From Synaphobranchus kaupii (taxonomy: Eukaryota > Chordata > Actinopteri > Anguilliformes > Synaphobranchidae), in NCBI GenBank assembly GCA_029718625.1, contig CM056387.1, positions 32,682,105 through 32,746,104 on the forward strand: DNA of 64,000 bases, written 5' to 3'. A program made the position numbers and the translations under genes. The notes beneath the pieces are model-generated. The model did not search any database. It was not told the DNA's origin and was given only the letters and a program-made list of their open reading frames with translations. Within the stretch, counting starts at the first letter, position 1. Each line of letters opens with the position of its first letter. Positions 9,468 through 18,364 of this stretch are shown here, one piece after another.

Positions 9468-10175
9468 ATGGACCACGCCCAAAAAATGTATCTAGTACCT
9501 CAAAGTCAGCTGGAAAAATTAAAGAATCTTACTTTTACACCGGAACCAATCCGACAAACTGTTGAAAATGATTTGGATCAAACCATACGTAACATCTTAT
9601 CAAGGACTGATGTTGGGCCTCATGAGAAGGTAAAACTGTACACGATTGCTCTACAACGTTTCATTGCATTGGTTAAACAAGGGGAAGCCGAAATGCAACA
9701 TTTGACCCTATCGTTGCCTGTTGAGGTTGGCGATAATGTCAGAACGGACACCGCCCGAGTTGACGATTTTGTACAAAGCGTACCACCTAGAAGCCGGAAA
9801 AATGCCACCTACGTATTGGATAAAATTTCTAAATCAGGAAATGTCGCAACGTGGAACGATAAAGGGGAGTTTGTGTTTAATGGTACGGCTGTCAGTGGGT
9901 CGCATATGTTGGATCTAATAAAGAACATAACGGCCCCTCACAAGATTTCTGACGATAGAAGGCCCCGGGGTTGGGAGGAATTCATAGAGGCTATGGCTAT
10001 GCTTAATATGCCTATTTCGGTCATACCTAATCAAAATGTGCGCGGCAAGATAAATCAACACAAAAAGAAAATACCAATTACCGCCGCAACCTTTACGCCT
10101 ATGACACCAGAACCAGGCCCTAAGGCTGTTTTTTCATCTCCCGCATTAGACCATTCAGCGTGGCTAGATTTCTGA
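9468..10175 (+). CDS. Conserved Maverick/adintovirus protein of unknown function
   Basis: 235 residues with no motif I can tie to an enzyme. The N-terminal third is predicted helical (a segment with VENDLDQTIRNILSR, then YTIALQRFIALVKQG). The middle has KISKSGNVATWNDKGEFVFNG. The C-terminus is basic (HKKKIPIT) and Pro-rich. Proteins of this type recur next to the pX-like gene in fish elements, so a structural or assembly role is likely but unproven. It starts four bases after the previous stop and is the last gene of the rightward block. Confidence 0.6.
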   Translation: MDHAQKMYLVPQSQLEKLKNLTFTPEPIRQTVENDLDQTIRNILSRTDVGPHEKVKLYTIALQRFIALVKQGEAEMQHLTLSLPVEVGDNVRTDTARVDDFVQSVPPRSRKNATYVLDKISKSGNVATWNDKGEFVFNGTAVSGSHMLDLIKNITAPHKISDDRRPRGWEEFIEAMAMLNMPISVIPNQNVRGKINQHKKKIPITAATFTPMTPEPGPKAVFSSPALDHSAWLDF

Positions 10176-10301
10176 AGCTGTTGAGTGTGTGTGTGTGTGT
10201 TTTGTTTTAAATGATCAAAATATCGAAATGTAAAGTTTAAAATGTTTTTATTTTATAATAAAAGACAAAACAATATTCAAACAATACATGTCTGTGTTTT
10301 T
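10176..10301. terminator. Overlapping polyadenylation signals between convergent blocks
   Basis: After a (TG)n run at about 10185-10202, AATAAA for the rightward block sits at 10257-10262. Its leftward counterpart, read from the other strand, sits at 10252-10247. The two transcripts therefore end within a few dozen bases of each other. Confidence 0.7.
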
Positions 10302-10844
10302 TCAACAGTGACAGGCCTTAAACATTTCACCACAGCATGCAGTCTGTACACAGTTTAACATGTTTTTAACACACTTGTCCAAGTATATTTTATCAACATA
10401 TCTTGAAACCATAGCATCATTATTTTTCAAATTATCAGAGTATAGGTTTATAATTTCCTTAAACGGAACCCCTTTGGCCCTGTTGTGTAGATAAAAGACG
10501 CAATGCTGTCCACACTTTGTGCTGTGTAGGTCTTGCACTTGTGCCTTGTTGTAAACAATCCTTTTACAGTTCTTTTGTAAAAAAGTAATAATGTTATCTG
10601 GGAAATAAATGTAGTCAGGAGGGTTTCCATAGGAGTCGAAAAATTCCCCAGTTTTATCCGCACACAAATATAGCGCTAACCAGTGTTCTCCAGGTTTGTT
10701 TCGAGGGTGTGTATTCACAATGTACAATGCTGGTAAATTATTTAATTTATTATTCGGTAGCTCATCACAGGCCACAACCCCACAAAAGTTCTTTTCTGTG
10801 TAAGGATTGTTACTCAAAATAGCCGTTAGTTCTCTGGTATTCAT
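10302..10844 (-). CDS. Adenain-type cysteine protease (maturation protease)
   Basis: 180 residues. The catalytic His is in PGEHWLALYL, the acidic member in EFFDSYGNPP, and the Gln and Cys in STKCGQHCVFYL, in the order of the adenovirus protease clan. It is expected to cleave precursor virion proteins after assembly. The N-terminal start is close to ELTAILSNNP, as in the family. Its ATG follows the capsid gene stop by only two bases (10845-10846). The frame is intact. Confidence 0.93.
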   Translation of the reverse strand: MNTRELTAILSNNPYTEKNFCGVVACDELPNNKLNNLPALYIVNTHPRNKPGEHWLALYLCADKTGEFFDSYGNPPDYIYFPDNIITFLQKNCKRIVYNKAQVQDLHSTKCGQHCVFYLHNRAKGVPFKEIINLYSDNLKNNDAMVSRYVDKIYLDKCVKNMLNCVQTACCGEMFKACHC

Positions 10845-10846
10845 GA

Positions 10847-12161
10847 TTAATAATAATCATACAACACGTTCCTCCTCTGGTTCACTTCAATGATGTTGTC
10901 GAAGCATGCGTAAACAATTAAATTAACTGTTCTGGGTAGCGGGTTTCTGAATCTCATCTCCAGACGTATATTACCCGTCTTGATCAGGGATAGATGCTGG
11001 CTGCAACCTTCATCGGGTGTCAGGTTGAAAGCATAAAGGGTGTAACCGTTCAGGTATTCTTGACGGTTAATGCACAAAGGCGTGTCTTTGAGATGTCGAC
11101 CTGTGGCCAGCGTTAGGCTGTAAAATTCGCGAACCGCAGAACCGTTACCATAATTTGGGAGATATGGTTTGCTCGGTATTGGAAGGCCGTTCATACTGAG
11201 GGATACATATTCTGCATTGTAATGCTGGAAATTGAAAGGGTTCTTGTTGTAAACACCTGTAAAGGCGTCGTTATTCTACCAAACCTATAATGATAGATTT
11301 CGGTAATTGACCCAAAAACAAATTTTCTTGATTGCAAACTCTAAGACCAGCTGCTAAACTGAAAGTTTTAAGACTAACACGGTCAATCGGATATTTAACA
11401 TTTGATGTCAGTAGAGCCTGGGCATGTCCGAGCTTAACGGGTGGAGAGACCCCAATTTTTTTTACAAATAGTGTGGCCGAGACCATTTTAAGGCGGTATT
11501 GTTGCTGAGGTGCATCCTCGCTCATTAGACAGAACTCATCCTTACAACGGACCATCTTAATTTTTATATCGACTCCGTTTATAAGTAGTCTCTCCTGAAA
11601 AAACATGTCTGCATGTATGGGTCCGAGCAACTCAAAAGTGTTACTCGCGGCTGTATATAGAGTTCTATCTTTCAAACCCTTGTTTTCACCCGCAGGGTCT
11701 GTTACGTCCATATGTCCGCTGGTGTCCTTATAGAATAATCCGGACGTAAATTGATTAGACATTGTGTCTTCAGAATAATTAAGTAGACATTCCATAATTG
11801 CTCTGTAGGGGTACGTGTTGCTAGACTGGCTTACCAGCCGGTCTCCCAATGAAATATCCACCTGTGAAAAAATGGTCGCTATGGGATAATTAATAAGCCC
11901 AACCTTGGCATCGGCCGGAATATTGGTGCCATCGGCCCGGGTTATCTGACAACGTAGGTATAAAAGAGTATTGTTTAAGTCAAGGTAATCTTCGCCATTA
12001 CCGGCTATATAAAACTCTAGAGGTCCAGTATCCGAAATGGCAGACAGGGGTGGTACTTCTACGTAGATGCTCTTATCAATGCTTGTCTGTGTGTAAGGAA
12101 CTGCAAAAAGGTCCAGTTCCGACTTCATACATTCCTCTGACATGTTGTGTATAAAGGCCAT
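10847..12161 (-). pseudogene. Major capsid protein (double jelly roll) with one frameshift
   Basis: Two abutting frames cover one capsid gene: 12161-11271 (296 residues, ending at a TAA at 11273-11271), and a second frame continuing from about 11275 to the stop at 10847. The whole span is 1315 bases, 438 codons plus one, which fits a single inserted base near 11271-11280. Typical capsid segments are visible on both sides: an N-terminal FAVPYTQTSID, an FFQERLLINGVDIKI region, FLGQLPK just before the break, and GYTLYAFNLTPD and NLIVYACFDNIIE after it. This is the hexon-like shell protein of the particle. The break would stop capsid production unless it is a sequencing error. Confidence 0.88.
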
Positions 12162-12163
12162 TT

Positions 12164-12622
12164 TTAAAAAATGTATCTACTTTTTCTCTTAACCTTCTTG
12201 GTCGGTTTTTTAGCCTTCCTCTTACGCTTCTTTGCGACTGTGACTCTAATGTATGCCGGCCGTCTCTTTTTAGCCTTGGCACGAGTTGTGACCCGCCCCC
12301 CTGGAGGTCTTTTCTGTGAACGACGGGTCATAACCAAAAGCCCCGAACCTTCTTGTTCACCGTTGTTCAAACGACTCGTCACAACTTTATGGACTACATC
12401 CTTGGCTATGTTTTTAGCTGCTGATGTTAAATGTGGTCTGGCTATGTTGAAGCCTTTCTTTAGTAGGGGCAAGGCCATTCGGAATAAACCTCTAAAAAGT
12501 CCTCCAAGACCGCTACCATACATAACGCTCGCACCCTTATACCCCGGCAGACCATTACCGGCTTGTGCTGTATAATAGTCTATGTACCTATGAGGGTCAA
12601 CGTATAGGTTTGAACTTGCCAT
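12164..12622 (-). CDS. pVI-like minor capsid protein
   Basis: 152 residues in two parts. Near residues 36-58 is an amphipathic segment with GLGGLFRGLFRMALPLLKK, like the membrane-lytic helix of adenovirus pVI. The C-terminal 60 residues are extremely basic (KKRKRKAKKPTKKVKRK), as in cores or nuclear localisation tails. It sits between penton-like and capsid genes with two-base gaps on each side, with the junction TAA-AA-ATGG at its start. Likely an internal cement or endosomal-escape protein by analogy. Confidence 0.7.
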   Translation of the reverse strand: MASSNLYVDPHRYIDYYTAQAGNGLPGYKGASVMYGSGLGGLFRGLFRMALPLLKKGFNIARPHLTSAAKNIAKDVVHKVVTSRLNNGEQEGSGLLVMTRRSQKRPPGGRVTTRAKAKKRRPAYIRVTVAKKRKRKAKKPTKKVKRKSRYIF

Positions 12623-12624
12623 TT

Positions 12625-13386
12625 TTATTCGTGATATCGATGCTTCACCGGCCTGAAATGCAGTTTTATGAGGGCTTTACCGTAAGTGAAGCGTATGTTC
12701 TCGTTCTGATCCGATTTCAGTTCAATTGTTATGTTATCAATATGCTTCTTGCACACGTGAACGTAGTGTGGCTTTTCATACGTGATTGTGATGACATCGT
12801 TGCTAGACCCGGTTATATGTACACATCGTAGCAAGGGCACAAAACTATTTCCGACTCTCTGGTAGTCAATAATGTCTGTGTAAACATACATTGTGTAAAA
12901 CCCTGCACGAATATCTGCCGGATGTGGTGCCACAGAACTTGCTACCGTTAAGGGTACATCCGGGTCCAAACCCAACATCCTTGCAAGTTTACCACTAGCC
13001 TTCAACGCCATATTTTCGTTTGCACTACTAATATAAATTCGGTTTTTCATTGTTGAATGGGTCACCTCAATATCCAATTTCTTTATTTTTAACGCCTTAT
13101 TCATCTCATCAACCAAGGATTTCAGATTCTTGTAATATCCCCAGCTTATTAGAACAACGTAGCTGAGTTCCTTTTTCTTACCATCACTTACGATAAAAAC
13201 ATTTTCATGAGCTGATAGCATATTCCATGTACATGGGTATTGAATTTCTGCTAAAGCAACTTCCCACTGTCCACGAAATTCGAGGGGTCTGGCGAACTTT
13301 GTCGTGTAACACGATATTTTGTTTCCAGGATAGATATCTAGACTGGCATTACTGGGGAGAGTGACATAAAAGCCTGCTTCCTCCAT
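12625..13386 (-). CDS. Penton-like minor capsid protein (single jelly roll)
   Basis: 253 residues. The N-terminal motif GFYVTLPSNAS, followed by TTKFARPLEFRGQWEVALAEIQYP, is the signature of the Maverick/adintovirus minor capsid family. The C-terminal half contains the VYTDIIDYQRVG region, where bound fold strands recur. It is expected to form pentameric vertices. Start chosen at MEEAGF, just after a 24-base gap from the integrase stop. The frame is intact. Confidence 0.88.
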   Translation of the reverse strand: MEEAGFYVTLPSNASLDIYPGNKISCYTTKFARPLEFRGQWEVALAEIQYPCTWNMLSAHENVFIVSDGKKKELSYVVLISWGYYKNLKSLVDEMNKALKIKKLDIEVTHSTMKNRIYISSANENMALKASGKLARMLGLDPDVPLTVASSVAPHPADIRAGFYTMYVYTDIIDYQRVGNSFVPLLRCVHITGSSNDVITITYEKPHYVHVCKKHIDNITIELKSDQNENIRFTYGKALIKLHFRPVKHRYHE

Positions 13387-13410
13387 GGCGAGCTAATGGT
13401 TTCTACTCTT

Positions 13411-14496
13411 TTAGATATCAAACACGCTATCTTTAGGTATCCAGCTGTTGTATTTTTCAGGCCATCCGACCCACTTCACTAAAACGAGCTTCTGTTTCTT
13501 ATACATCTTTTCGGCAATTATTTTTTCAACCTTAAAGGTTTTGTCTTTTCCAACTATAACCTTCTGTAATTCCTCAGCATAAAATGTTCCGTCAATGCTC
13601 GCCCCATCATAATCCTTCAACCTATATACAGGAGGGTTTCTGTGGACCCTTTCAACGACTGTAAAATATTCGTCTGTATATGTTTGCTCATAACCTTTTG
13701 CAAACTTTCCACGTACTTTGGAAACTCTGACGGTATCCCCCTCCTCAAACTTAAACTTTAGCTTTTTAGATTTTTTTGTAAAGAGACCATACATGTTTTT
13801 AAAAACTTTAAAAGAATTATTTTCGTTTACTTCAATCGGCTTCATTTTAATCGTATTGTGATAGCTGTTGTTGTAAGCCAGGACCAAATCCTGGACAGAA
13901 TCTACATAACGTCTGGTGTTGTGCGCTGTGAAGTATCTCCACATTCTGGATTTTAACGTTCTATTGAATCGTTCGACCACCGAGGCCTTCACATCATCGT
14001 TGTCTGTGGCAAAGTGTAATATTTTGTTGCGTTTCATCAGACTCTGAAACCTTTTATTGAAAAATTCTTTACCTTTATCGGTTTGTATTTTTTTAGGTAT
14101 ACGTCCATTTGCGAGAATTTCTTGAAGGGCTTTCACCACTTCGATACCTGTCTTGTTTTTAAGAACACATACCCAGGCGTATTTTGACAATATATCTATA
14201 CAAGTTAGCATAAACTTCATATTATCATTATGCTCAGATAAACTTGACATGTCTACTAAATCAAGCTGCCATTGTGAATCAATGTTTCTCACAATAACCC
14301 TGTTTCTTTTGAAATTGACTCTGATGGGTTTGTGTAAAGTGTATGCATCTTCACCCGATAACCAGGCCGTAACTTTTTTGTTTGATATGTTACTCCCTGC
14401 TTCAAGTAATACATTTCGTAAGCGCTCTTTGCCGCCGTAAGAACCTGGATTTTCTGGAGCATAATAAACATCTTGCATGCGTTTCTCACCCGCCAT
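13411..14496 (-). CDS. Retrovirus-type DDE integrase with C-terminal chromodomain
   Basis: About 361 residues. The catalytic triad is visible: D in QLDLVDMSS, D in QTDKGKEFF and E in ASVVERFNRTL, with the expected spacing. After a basic SH3-like region, the last 50 residues (FKVEKIIAEK to KWVGWPEKYNSWIP) are a chromodomain, suggesting targeting to histone-marked chromatin. The longer frame from 14538 would add 14 hydrophobic residues and overlaps the TATA-like element, so I prefer the ATG at 14496 (MAGEKRM). It is the promoter-proximal gene of the leftward late block. Confidence 0.93.
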   Translation of the reverse strand: MAGEKRMQDVYYAPENPGSYGGKERLRNVLLEAGSNISNKKVTAWLSGEDAYTLHKPIRVNFKRNRVIVRNIDSQWQLDLVDMSSLSEHNDNMKFMLTCIDILSKYAWVCVLKNKTGIEVVKALQEILANGRIPKKIQTDKGKEFFNKRFQSLMKRNKILHFATDNDDVKASVVERFNRTLKSRMWRYFTAHNTRRYVDSVQDLVLAYNNSYHNTIKMKPIEVNENNSFKVFKNMYGLFTKKSKKLKFKFEEGDTVRVSKVRGKFAKGYEQTYTDEYFTVVERVHRNPPVYRLKDYDGASIDGTFYAEELQKVIVGKDKTFKVEKIIAEKMYKKQKLVLVKWVGWPEKYNSWIPKDSVFDI

Positions 14497-14522
14497 CCTT
14501 ACAGTTATCACAATAATGACAC

Positions 14523-14548
14523 AATATATAAAAACCAAAGTATTTATT
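14523..14548 (-). promoter_or_regulatory. TATA box for the leftward block and polyA signal of the upstream gene
   Basis: On the minus strand TATATATT lies at 14530-14523, 27 bases before the preferred integrase ATG. AATAAA at 14548-14543 would end the transcript of the 14627-15370 gene. The two signals are only 12 bases apart. Confidence 0.5.
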
Positions 14549-14626
14549 TATGTATTTTTAAAAAAGTTACAGGTTACATGACAGAAATTATACATATTAA
14601 CGTTTAAACATTTCTTGAAAATGTTT

Positions 14627-15370
14627 TCAAATGTTATCGTTCATCCGGTTTCGCACGCCTTCAGAATGGTCACACCACAGGTGTTCCTGCATTGCCTCGT
14701 CAATCTCCCAAAAGTCTGTGATGACCACCGCAATAGCCTTCTCACTGACTGCGTCTAGTGTTGTACGGGAGATTTCCAACAGTTTATCCCAAATGTTTGG
14801 CTCCTCCCGAAGTTCTGAAACAATGGTGTCAACAGACCCCAAGATTCTCACAGGCTCTGGAACCCCTCCGAGCACTTTCAAGGCCTTGATCAGCAGAGGC
14901 TGCAGCCACGGCTTTTTCACATTTGTCACAAAGTCTGTAAAATTACTTTTATAATAATACGCATCCGCTTCAAAGAGGCAGCTGTGTCTCAGTTGACTGG
15001 GATGATCAACTTCACACCCGGGGCATTCGCTTCTCCGTTTTTTTTCTATTGCTCCATTCAGAAGACAGGCAATTATCGCTTTAAGCATTTTGATCATTGG
15101 GGTTGTAAGACAACCATCTATTTCATCGTCTATACACTCCTGGTTTGTTTTTTGGCTGGACTGCTGTGCAAAGTGTGTCAACTCGCTGCCATCATCGGCC
15201 ATATTTTTTGGCTCTGGTAAAAATAGAGCTTCAGCTTTGTCGGCATCGATCCAAGGCTCTGTAGCCGGCTTGTCATTGTTCGCGGGATACTCAGACTCCC
15301 AAGATTCTGAGCAATCGGCCCGCTTTAGGGATTTATACATTTTGTAAACGCCCTGAGACATGCTTGACAA
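14627..15370 (-). CDS. Accessory protein with CPGC/HSC zinc-like motif
   Basis: 247 residues. The N-terminal half is acidic and low in order. In the centre, ECPGCEVDHPSQLRHSC gives C-x2-C-x3-H-x6-H-x-C, a likely metal site. The C-terminal half is predicted helical (PLLIKALKVLGGVPEPV and onward). I cannot assign a family; similar short Cys motifs occur in accessory genes of other fish elements. It has its own TATA box and polyA signal, so it is a separate, probably early, unit. Confidence 0.65.
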   Translation of the reverse strand: MSSMSQGVYKMYKSLKRADCSESWESEYPANNDKPATEPWIDADKAEALFLPEPKNMADDGSELTHFAQQSSQKTNQECIDDEIDGCLTTPMIKMLKAIIACLLNGAIEKKRRSECPGCEVDHPSQLRHSCLFEADAYYYKSNFTDFVTNVKKPWLQPLLIKALKVLGGVPEPVRILGSVDTIVSELREEPNIWDKLLEISRTTLDAVSEKAIAVVITDFWEIDEAMQEHLWCDHSEGVRNRMNDNI

Positions 15371-15430
15371 GAGTTTTGTTAAGGCAGTGAAATACTGAGT
15401 TTGTCGAGTGGCTTTTAAACACCTCTGAAA

Positions 15431-15437
15431 CTTATAG
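15431..15437 (-). promoter_or_regulatory. TATA box of the 14627-15370 gene
   Basis: Minus-strand CTATAAG lies 61-67 bases before the ATG at 15370, within GTGGCTATAAGTTTC. Confidence 0.5.
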
Positions 15438-15479
15438 CCACGCCTTAAAACGTTAAGCGTTATGTTCTGTGGGTGGGGT

Positions 15480-15750
15480 CTTCCTTTTTGGGGTTTGATT
15501 TGAATTTAACATATTTTAACGATTAATAATAATAATAATGAAACAAAACGTAAAATAGCCTGTAAAAGAAAAGGCTTTTTTATTTTAAAGTTCACAAAAT
15601 CAATCATAAAGACCTTATGTATACATTTATATGGTACACAAACAATCTAAAAATTTCAAAAAACATTATTATATATATTTTTTTTTTTTTTTTTGCTTAC
15701 ATGTTTTGACATCAACTTTTACACAAACATAATTAACTTTCAAACTGTTT
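15480..15750 (-). terminator. PolyA region of the upstream accessory gene
   Basis: The stretch is A/T-rich with no gene. A minus-strand AATAAA lies at 15584-15579 and a T run of about 17 at 15678-15694 (A-rich in the transcript). An ATT triplet run lies at about 15525-15540. Confidence 0.4.
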
Positions 15751-16446
15751 TTACACAAAACATGTAGAGTCTTCGTCAATTGGCGTTGTTGGTGGGGCTG
15801 GCGGTATATTTTCCTTATCTTCATCACCAGATTCTTCATAATCAGATTCTTCATCACCAGATTCTTCAGCCACGGCGTTGAATCGCGACAATAAGTTAGT
15901 TTTCACCTCGGGAAAAATTCTACAAAGTCTATACTCCTCAAACACCTCATCGGCTCGCTCAATAGCCTTGTCCAACATTTGCCGGTTGTCCAAATTAAAT
16001 ACAATTAGCTTATCCCCAATGTCACTTGCTTCATATGTCTCGGCAATGAACAGTTTTTTATACTCTTTCATCGCGGACACACAGATCATGCTGGTTTCCT
16101 CCGAACAGCTCAGAAAACTACAAATATTCTGTACATCGTCCACAACCTCTTTGTAACATTGCTTGAATTTAAGCCAGTCCTTGCGCACAAATAATATAGC
16201 CTCTGATTTTTCGCTGTACAATTCCCCCTCACACAGGTTGAAAAGGGTCATTGTCGGTTCCTCTCCGGACGTATCTATCTGGTACCCACATCGTCGATTT
16301 GAAAATTCTGCAGGCCAATCTTCGTAAAACGAACATCCTTGAAGCCTTGATACACTTGTATAAGGCTTTTTTGGTGTTTTTAAAACAGTGTTGTTTGTCA
16401 AAGCCTCTGGAGATTTCGTTGTTGTTGATTTTTCTACGGTAGACAT
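15751..16446 (-). CDS. Accessory protein with LxCxE motif and acidic tail
   Basis: The frame opens at 16539, but that ATG lies inside a TATA box (16544-16539), so the first usable ATG is 16446 (MSTVEKS), giving 231 residues. The N-terminus is Thr/Ser/Lys-rich. The centre (about residues 65-100) reads MTLFNLCEGELYSEKSEAI then a KDWLKF helix, a strand-strand-helix pattern faintly like PC4 single-strand-DNA binders. At residues 112-116 is LSCSE, a match to the LxCxE pocket-protein motif, followed by Glu. The last 40 residues are very acidic (repeated EESGDEE/DYEESGDE). Function unknown. Confidence 0.65.
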   Translation of the reverse strand: MSTVEKSTTTKSPEALTNNTVLKTPKKPYTSVSRLQGCSFYEDWPAEFSNRRCGYQIDTSGEEPTMTLFNLCEGELYSEKSEAILFVRKDWLKFKQCYKEVVDDVQNICSFLSCSEETSMICVSAMKEYKKLFIAETYEASDIGDKLIVFNLDNRQMLDKAIERADEVFEEYRLCRIFPEVKTNLLSRFNAVAEESGDEESDYEESGDEDKENIPPAPPTTPIDEDSTCFV

Positions 16447-16538
16447 GCTTCTTTTGCTGGTTGTCCGGCGTTTGTGGCACCTTCTGTTTTTTGCGGCAGG
16501 AAAATGTTTGTTTGAGTTGTCAGGGAAAAGCCGACACA

Positions 16539-16544
16539 TTTATA
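16539..16544 (-). promoter_or_regulatory. TATA box that decides the start of the accessory gene
   Basis: Minus-strand CCTATAAATG: the TATAAA overlaps the first in-frame ATG (16539-16537). Transcription would begin about 25-30 bases further on, excluding that ATG and leaving the one at 16446. Confidence 0.6.
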
Positions 16545-16570
16545 GGCCCCTACGACCATAAAACTGTCAA

Positions 16571-17877
16571 AACCAAAACAGCTACCATGTGTGTCTCTGA
16601 GTATCTGTGTCTTTGAATTGCCTCTGGGGGTTGTATGGAGACTCCTGGACTTGTTCCATTTTCAGCTGAAAGAGTTACGCATAGTTTACAACTCTCTCTA
16701 GCAATTCTGGTAAAAAGATCTATCCGGTCTCCGCACGGACTTTGTACTCGGGTTACCCTGACTTAATTTTTTGAGTTTTTTACCTTTTGATGCAGAGCTT
16801 TCAACATTTTGCACCCTTCGGCTCTCTACCGCCCTGGATGTGCTAGTTTGTTCGTTTAGCCTACCGCGGTCTGTCACGTTTAAAAAAGTCTGCAATTAAC
16901 CGTCTTGAATTATTTTATTCTTTTATTCTTTTAAAACGCTTCTGCTAACACAAACTATTGCCACTAACCTATACATTTGTTTTTATTTTATATATATATA
17001 TATATATAGCTATATATATATACAAAGTTACTTTTTCACGATGTTGTTCTAATAAAAAATCCTGAAAAGTTTTATATTAAATACTAATACAGATTTTTAT
17101 TTTTAAAAACGCTTCTTGGCGTTCTTTTCAATGGTTTCGGGGCATTTTGCGGCCTGTTGAAATATTTTCAGTCTATGCATTTCTTTCATTCATTTTAAAC
17201 TTATTTTTTTTGAATAACCCGCCAGGAATACAGCTGTTCCACGTCAATCAAAGTTTTACATACGTCATCAGAAACCCCCCCAACTCGCCACAACACTAAG
17301 TCTTCCACCATCTGTTGCTAAACTACGGGGGGTGCTCACGACTCTGTGCAAAGCTCTTTCAATTGTGTAGTCTCCCAGTTCCTCGAACGCCTGCCGCTTG
17401 ATCCTCAGCGCAGTGTCAATTGTGGAATCTCTAGCTGTAGAGCTAGACCATGTGTTCGGCGCTTACTGGAGCCCGCTCGTAGTTCAACGCTGTGTGAACT
17501 GTGTGTTAAGCGGACTGCTGGGGACTTGTTCAATTTCAGATGAAAGATTTACGCGTGGTTTACAACAACTCTCTCTCTCTCTAGCAAACATGTCTTGGAA
17601 ATACAGAAACGCAATAACGTGTTAGTTTGTTCATGGTTTCCCTGACTTAACAATTTGTTAAGAGCTTTTCCCTTCGCGCCCCCGTTTGATGCAGAGCTTT
17701 CAACATTTTGAACCCTTCGGCTCTCTACCGACCTGGATGTACTAGTTTGTTCATTTTAGCCTACCGCGGTCTGTCACGTTTAAAAAAAAGTCTGCAATTA
17801 AACATCTCGAATTATTTTATTCTTTTAAAACGCTTCTGCTAACACAAACTATTGCCACTAACCTATACATTTGTTTT

Positions 17878-17918
<41 letters not shown>

Positions 17919-18253
17919 AAGTTACTTTTTCACGATGTTGTTCTAATAAATTTACGCTTACTTTTTAACGCTTACAACAAACAACCCCCCAATAAAATGA
18001 CATCGTTACAGTGCCAATAAATAAAACCTTGAAACAAAATCCCCCACAATAAACCCAACCCTCCGAATAATAATAACTTATAAATTAAAAAAATAAAAAA
18101 TAAAAAATAATTAAAAAATAAAAAATAATTAAAAAATAAAAATTAAAAATTAAAAATTAAAATATGCAAATGTGACCCCCATTTGACCGCTTGACCTTTG
18201 ACCTATTAACCATCAATCAAAAAGTGACATAAGCCGAATTCCATATACTACTT
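16571..18253. repeat. Right terminal inverted repeat of the Maverick
   Basis: Inverted copy of 258-1930. It contains the TA tracts (about 16990-17020 and 17884-17916) and the A/T-rich TTAAAAAATAAAA run near 18085-18160, and ends CCATATACTACTT. Small indels separate it from the left copy. A perfect ATGCAAAT octamer lies at about 18162-18169. Confidence 0.9.
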
Positions 18254-18285
18254 GTGTGTGTGCGCCTGTGTGTGTGTGTGTGTGT

Positions 18286-18356
<71 letters not shown>

Positions 18357-18364
18357 TGCGTGTG
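18254..18364. repeat. (TG)n microsatellite
   Basis: About 110 bases of TG with a few CG and CC interruptions, directly abutting the element end. This may mark a real insertion site or an assembly join. Confidence 0.95.

Larger units (their letters stand above)
258..18253. mobile_element. Maverick/Polinton element of adintovirus type
   Basis: The element is bounded by inverted repeats that begin with AGTAGTATATGG on the left and end with the complement on the right; the AG...CT ends are those known for Mavericks. It encodes the full hallmark set: family-B polymerase, FtsK/HerA-type packaging ATPase, adenain-type protease, double-jelly-roll major capsid protein, penton-like minor capsid protein and retrovirus-type integrase with a chromodomain. 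Two convergent gene blocks meet near 10250. Nearly all reading frames are open; the one clear lesion is a single-base frameshift in the capsid gene. A 6-bp target duplication, expected for this family, is not seen: the 6 bases before 258 and after 18253 differ. Confidence 0.95.

Noticed and set aside
12171..12575. 134-codon plus-strand frame opposite the pVI-like gene
   Set aside because: Antisense of a Lys/Arg-rich gene gives a Leu/Phe-rich frame by complementarity.
18162..18169. Octamer in the Maverick TIR as an immune enhancer
   Set aside because: A single octamer in A/T-rich DNA is expected by chance, it is far from the light chain genes and lies in a viral-type repeat.
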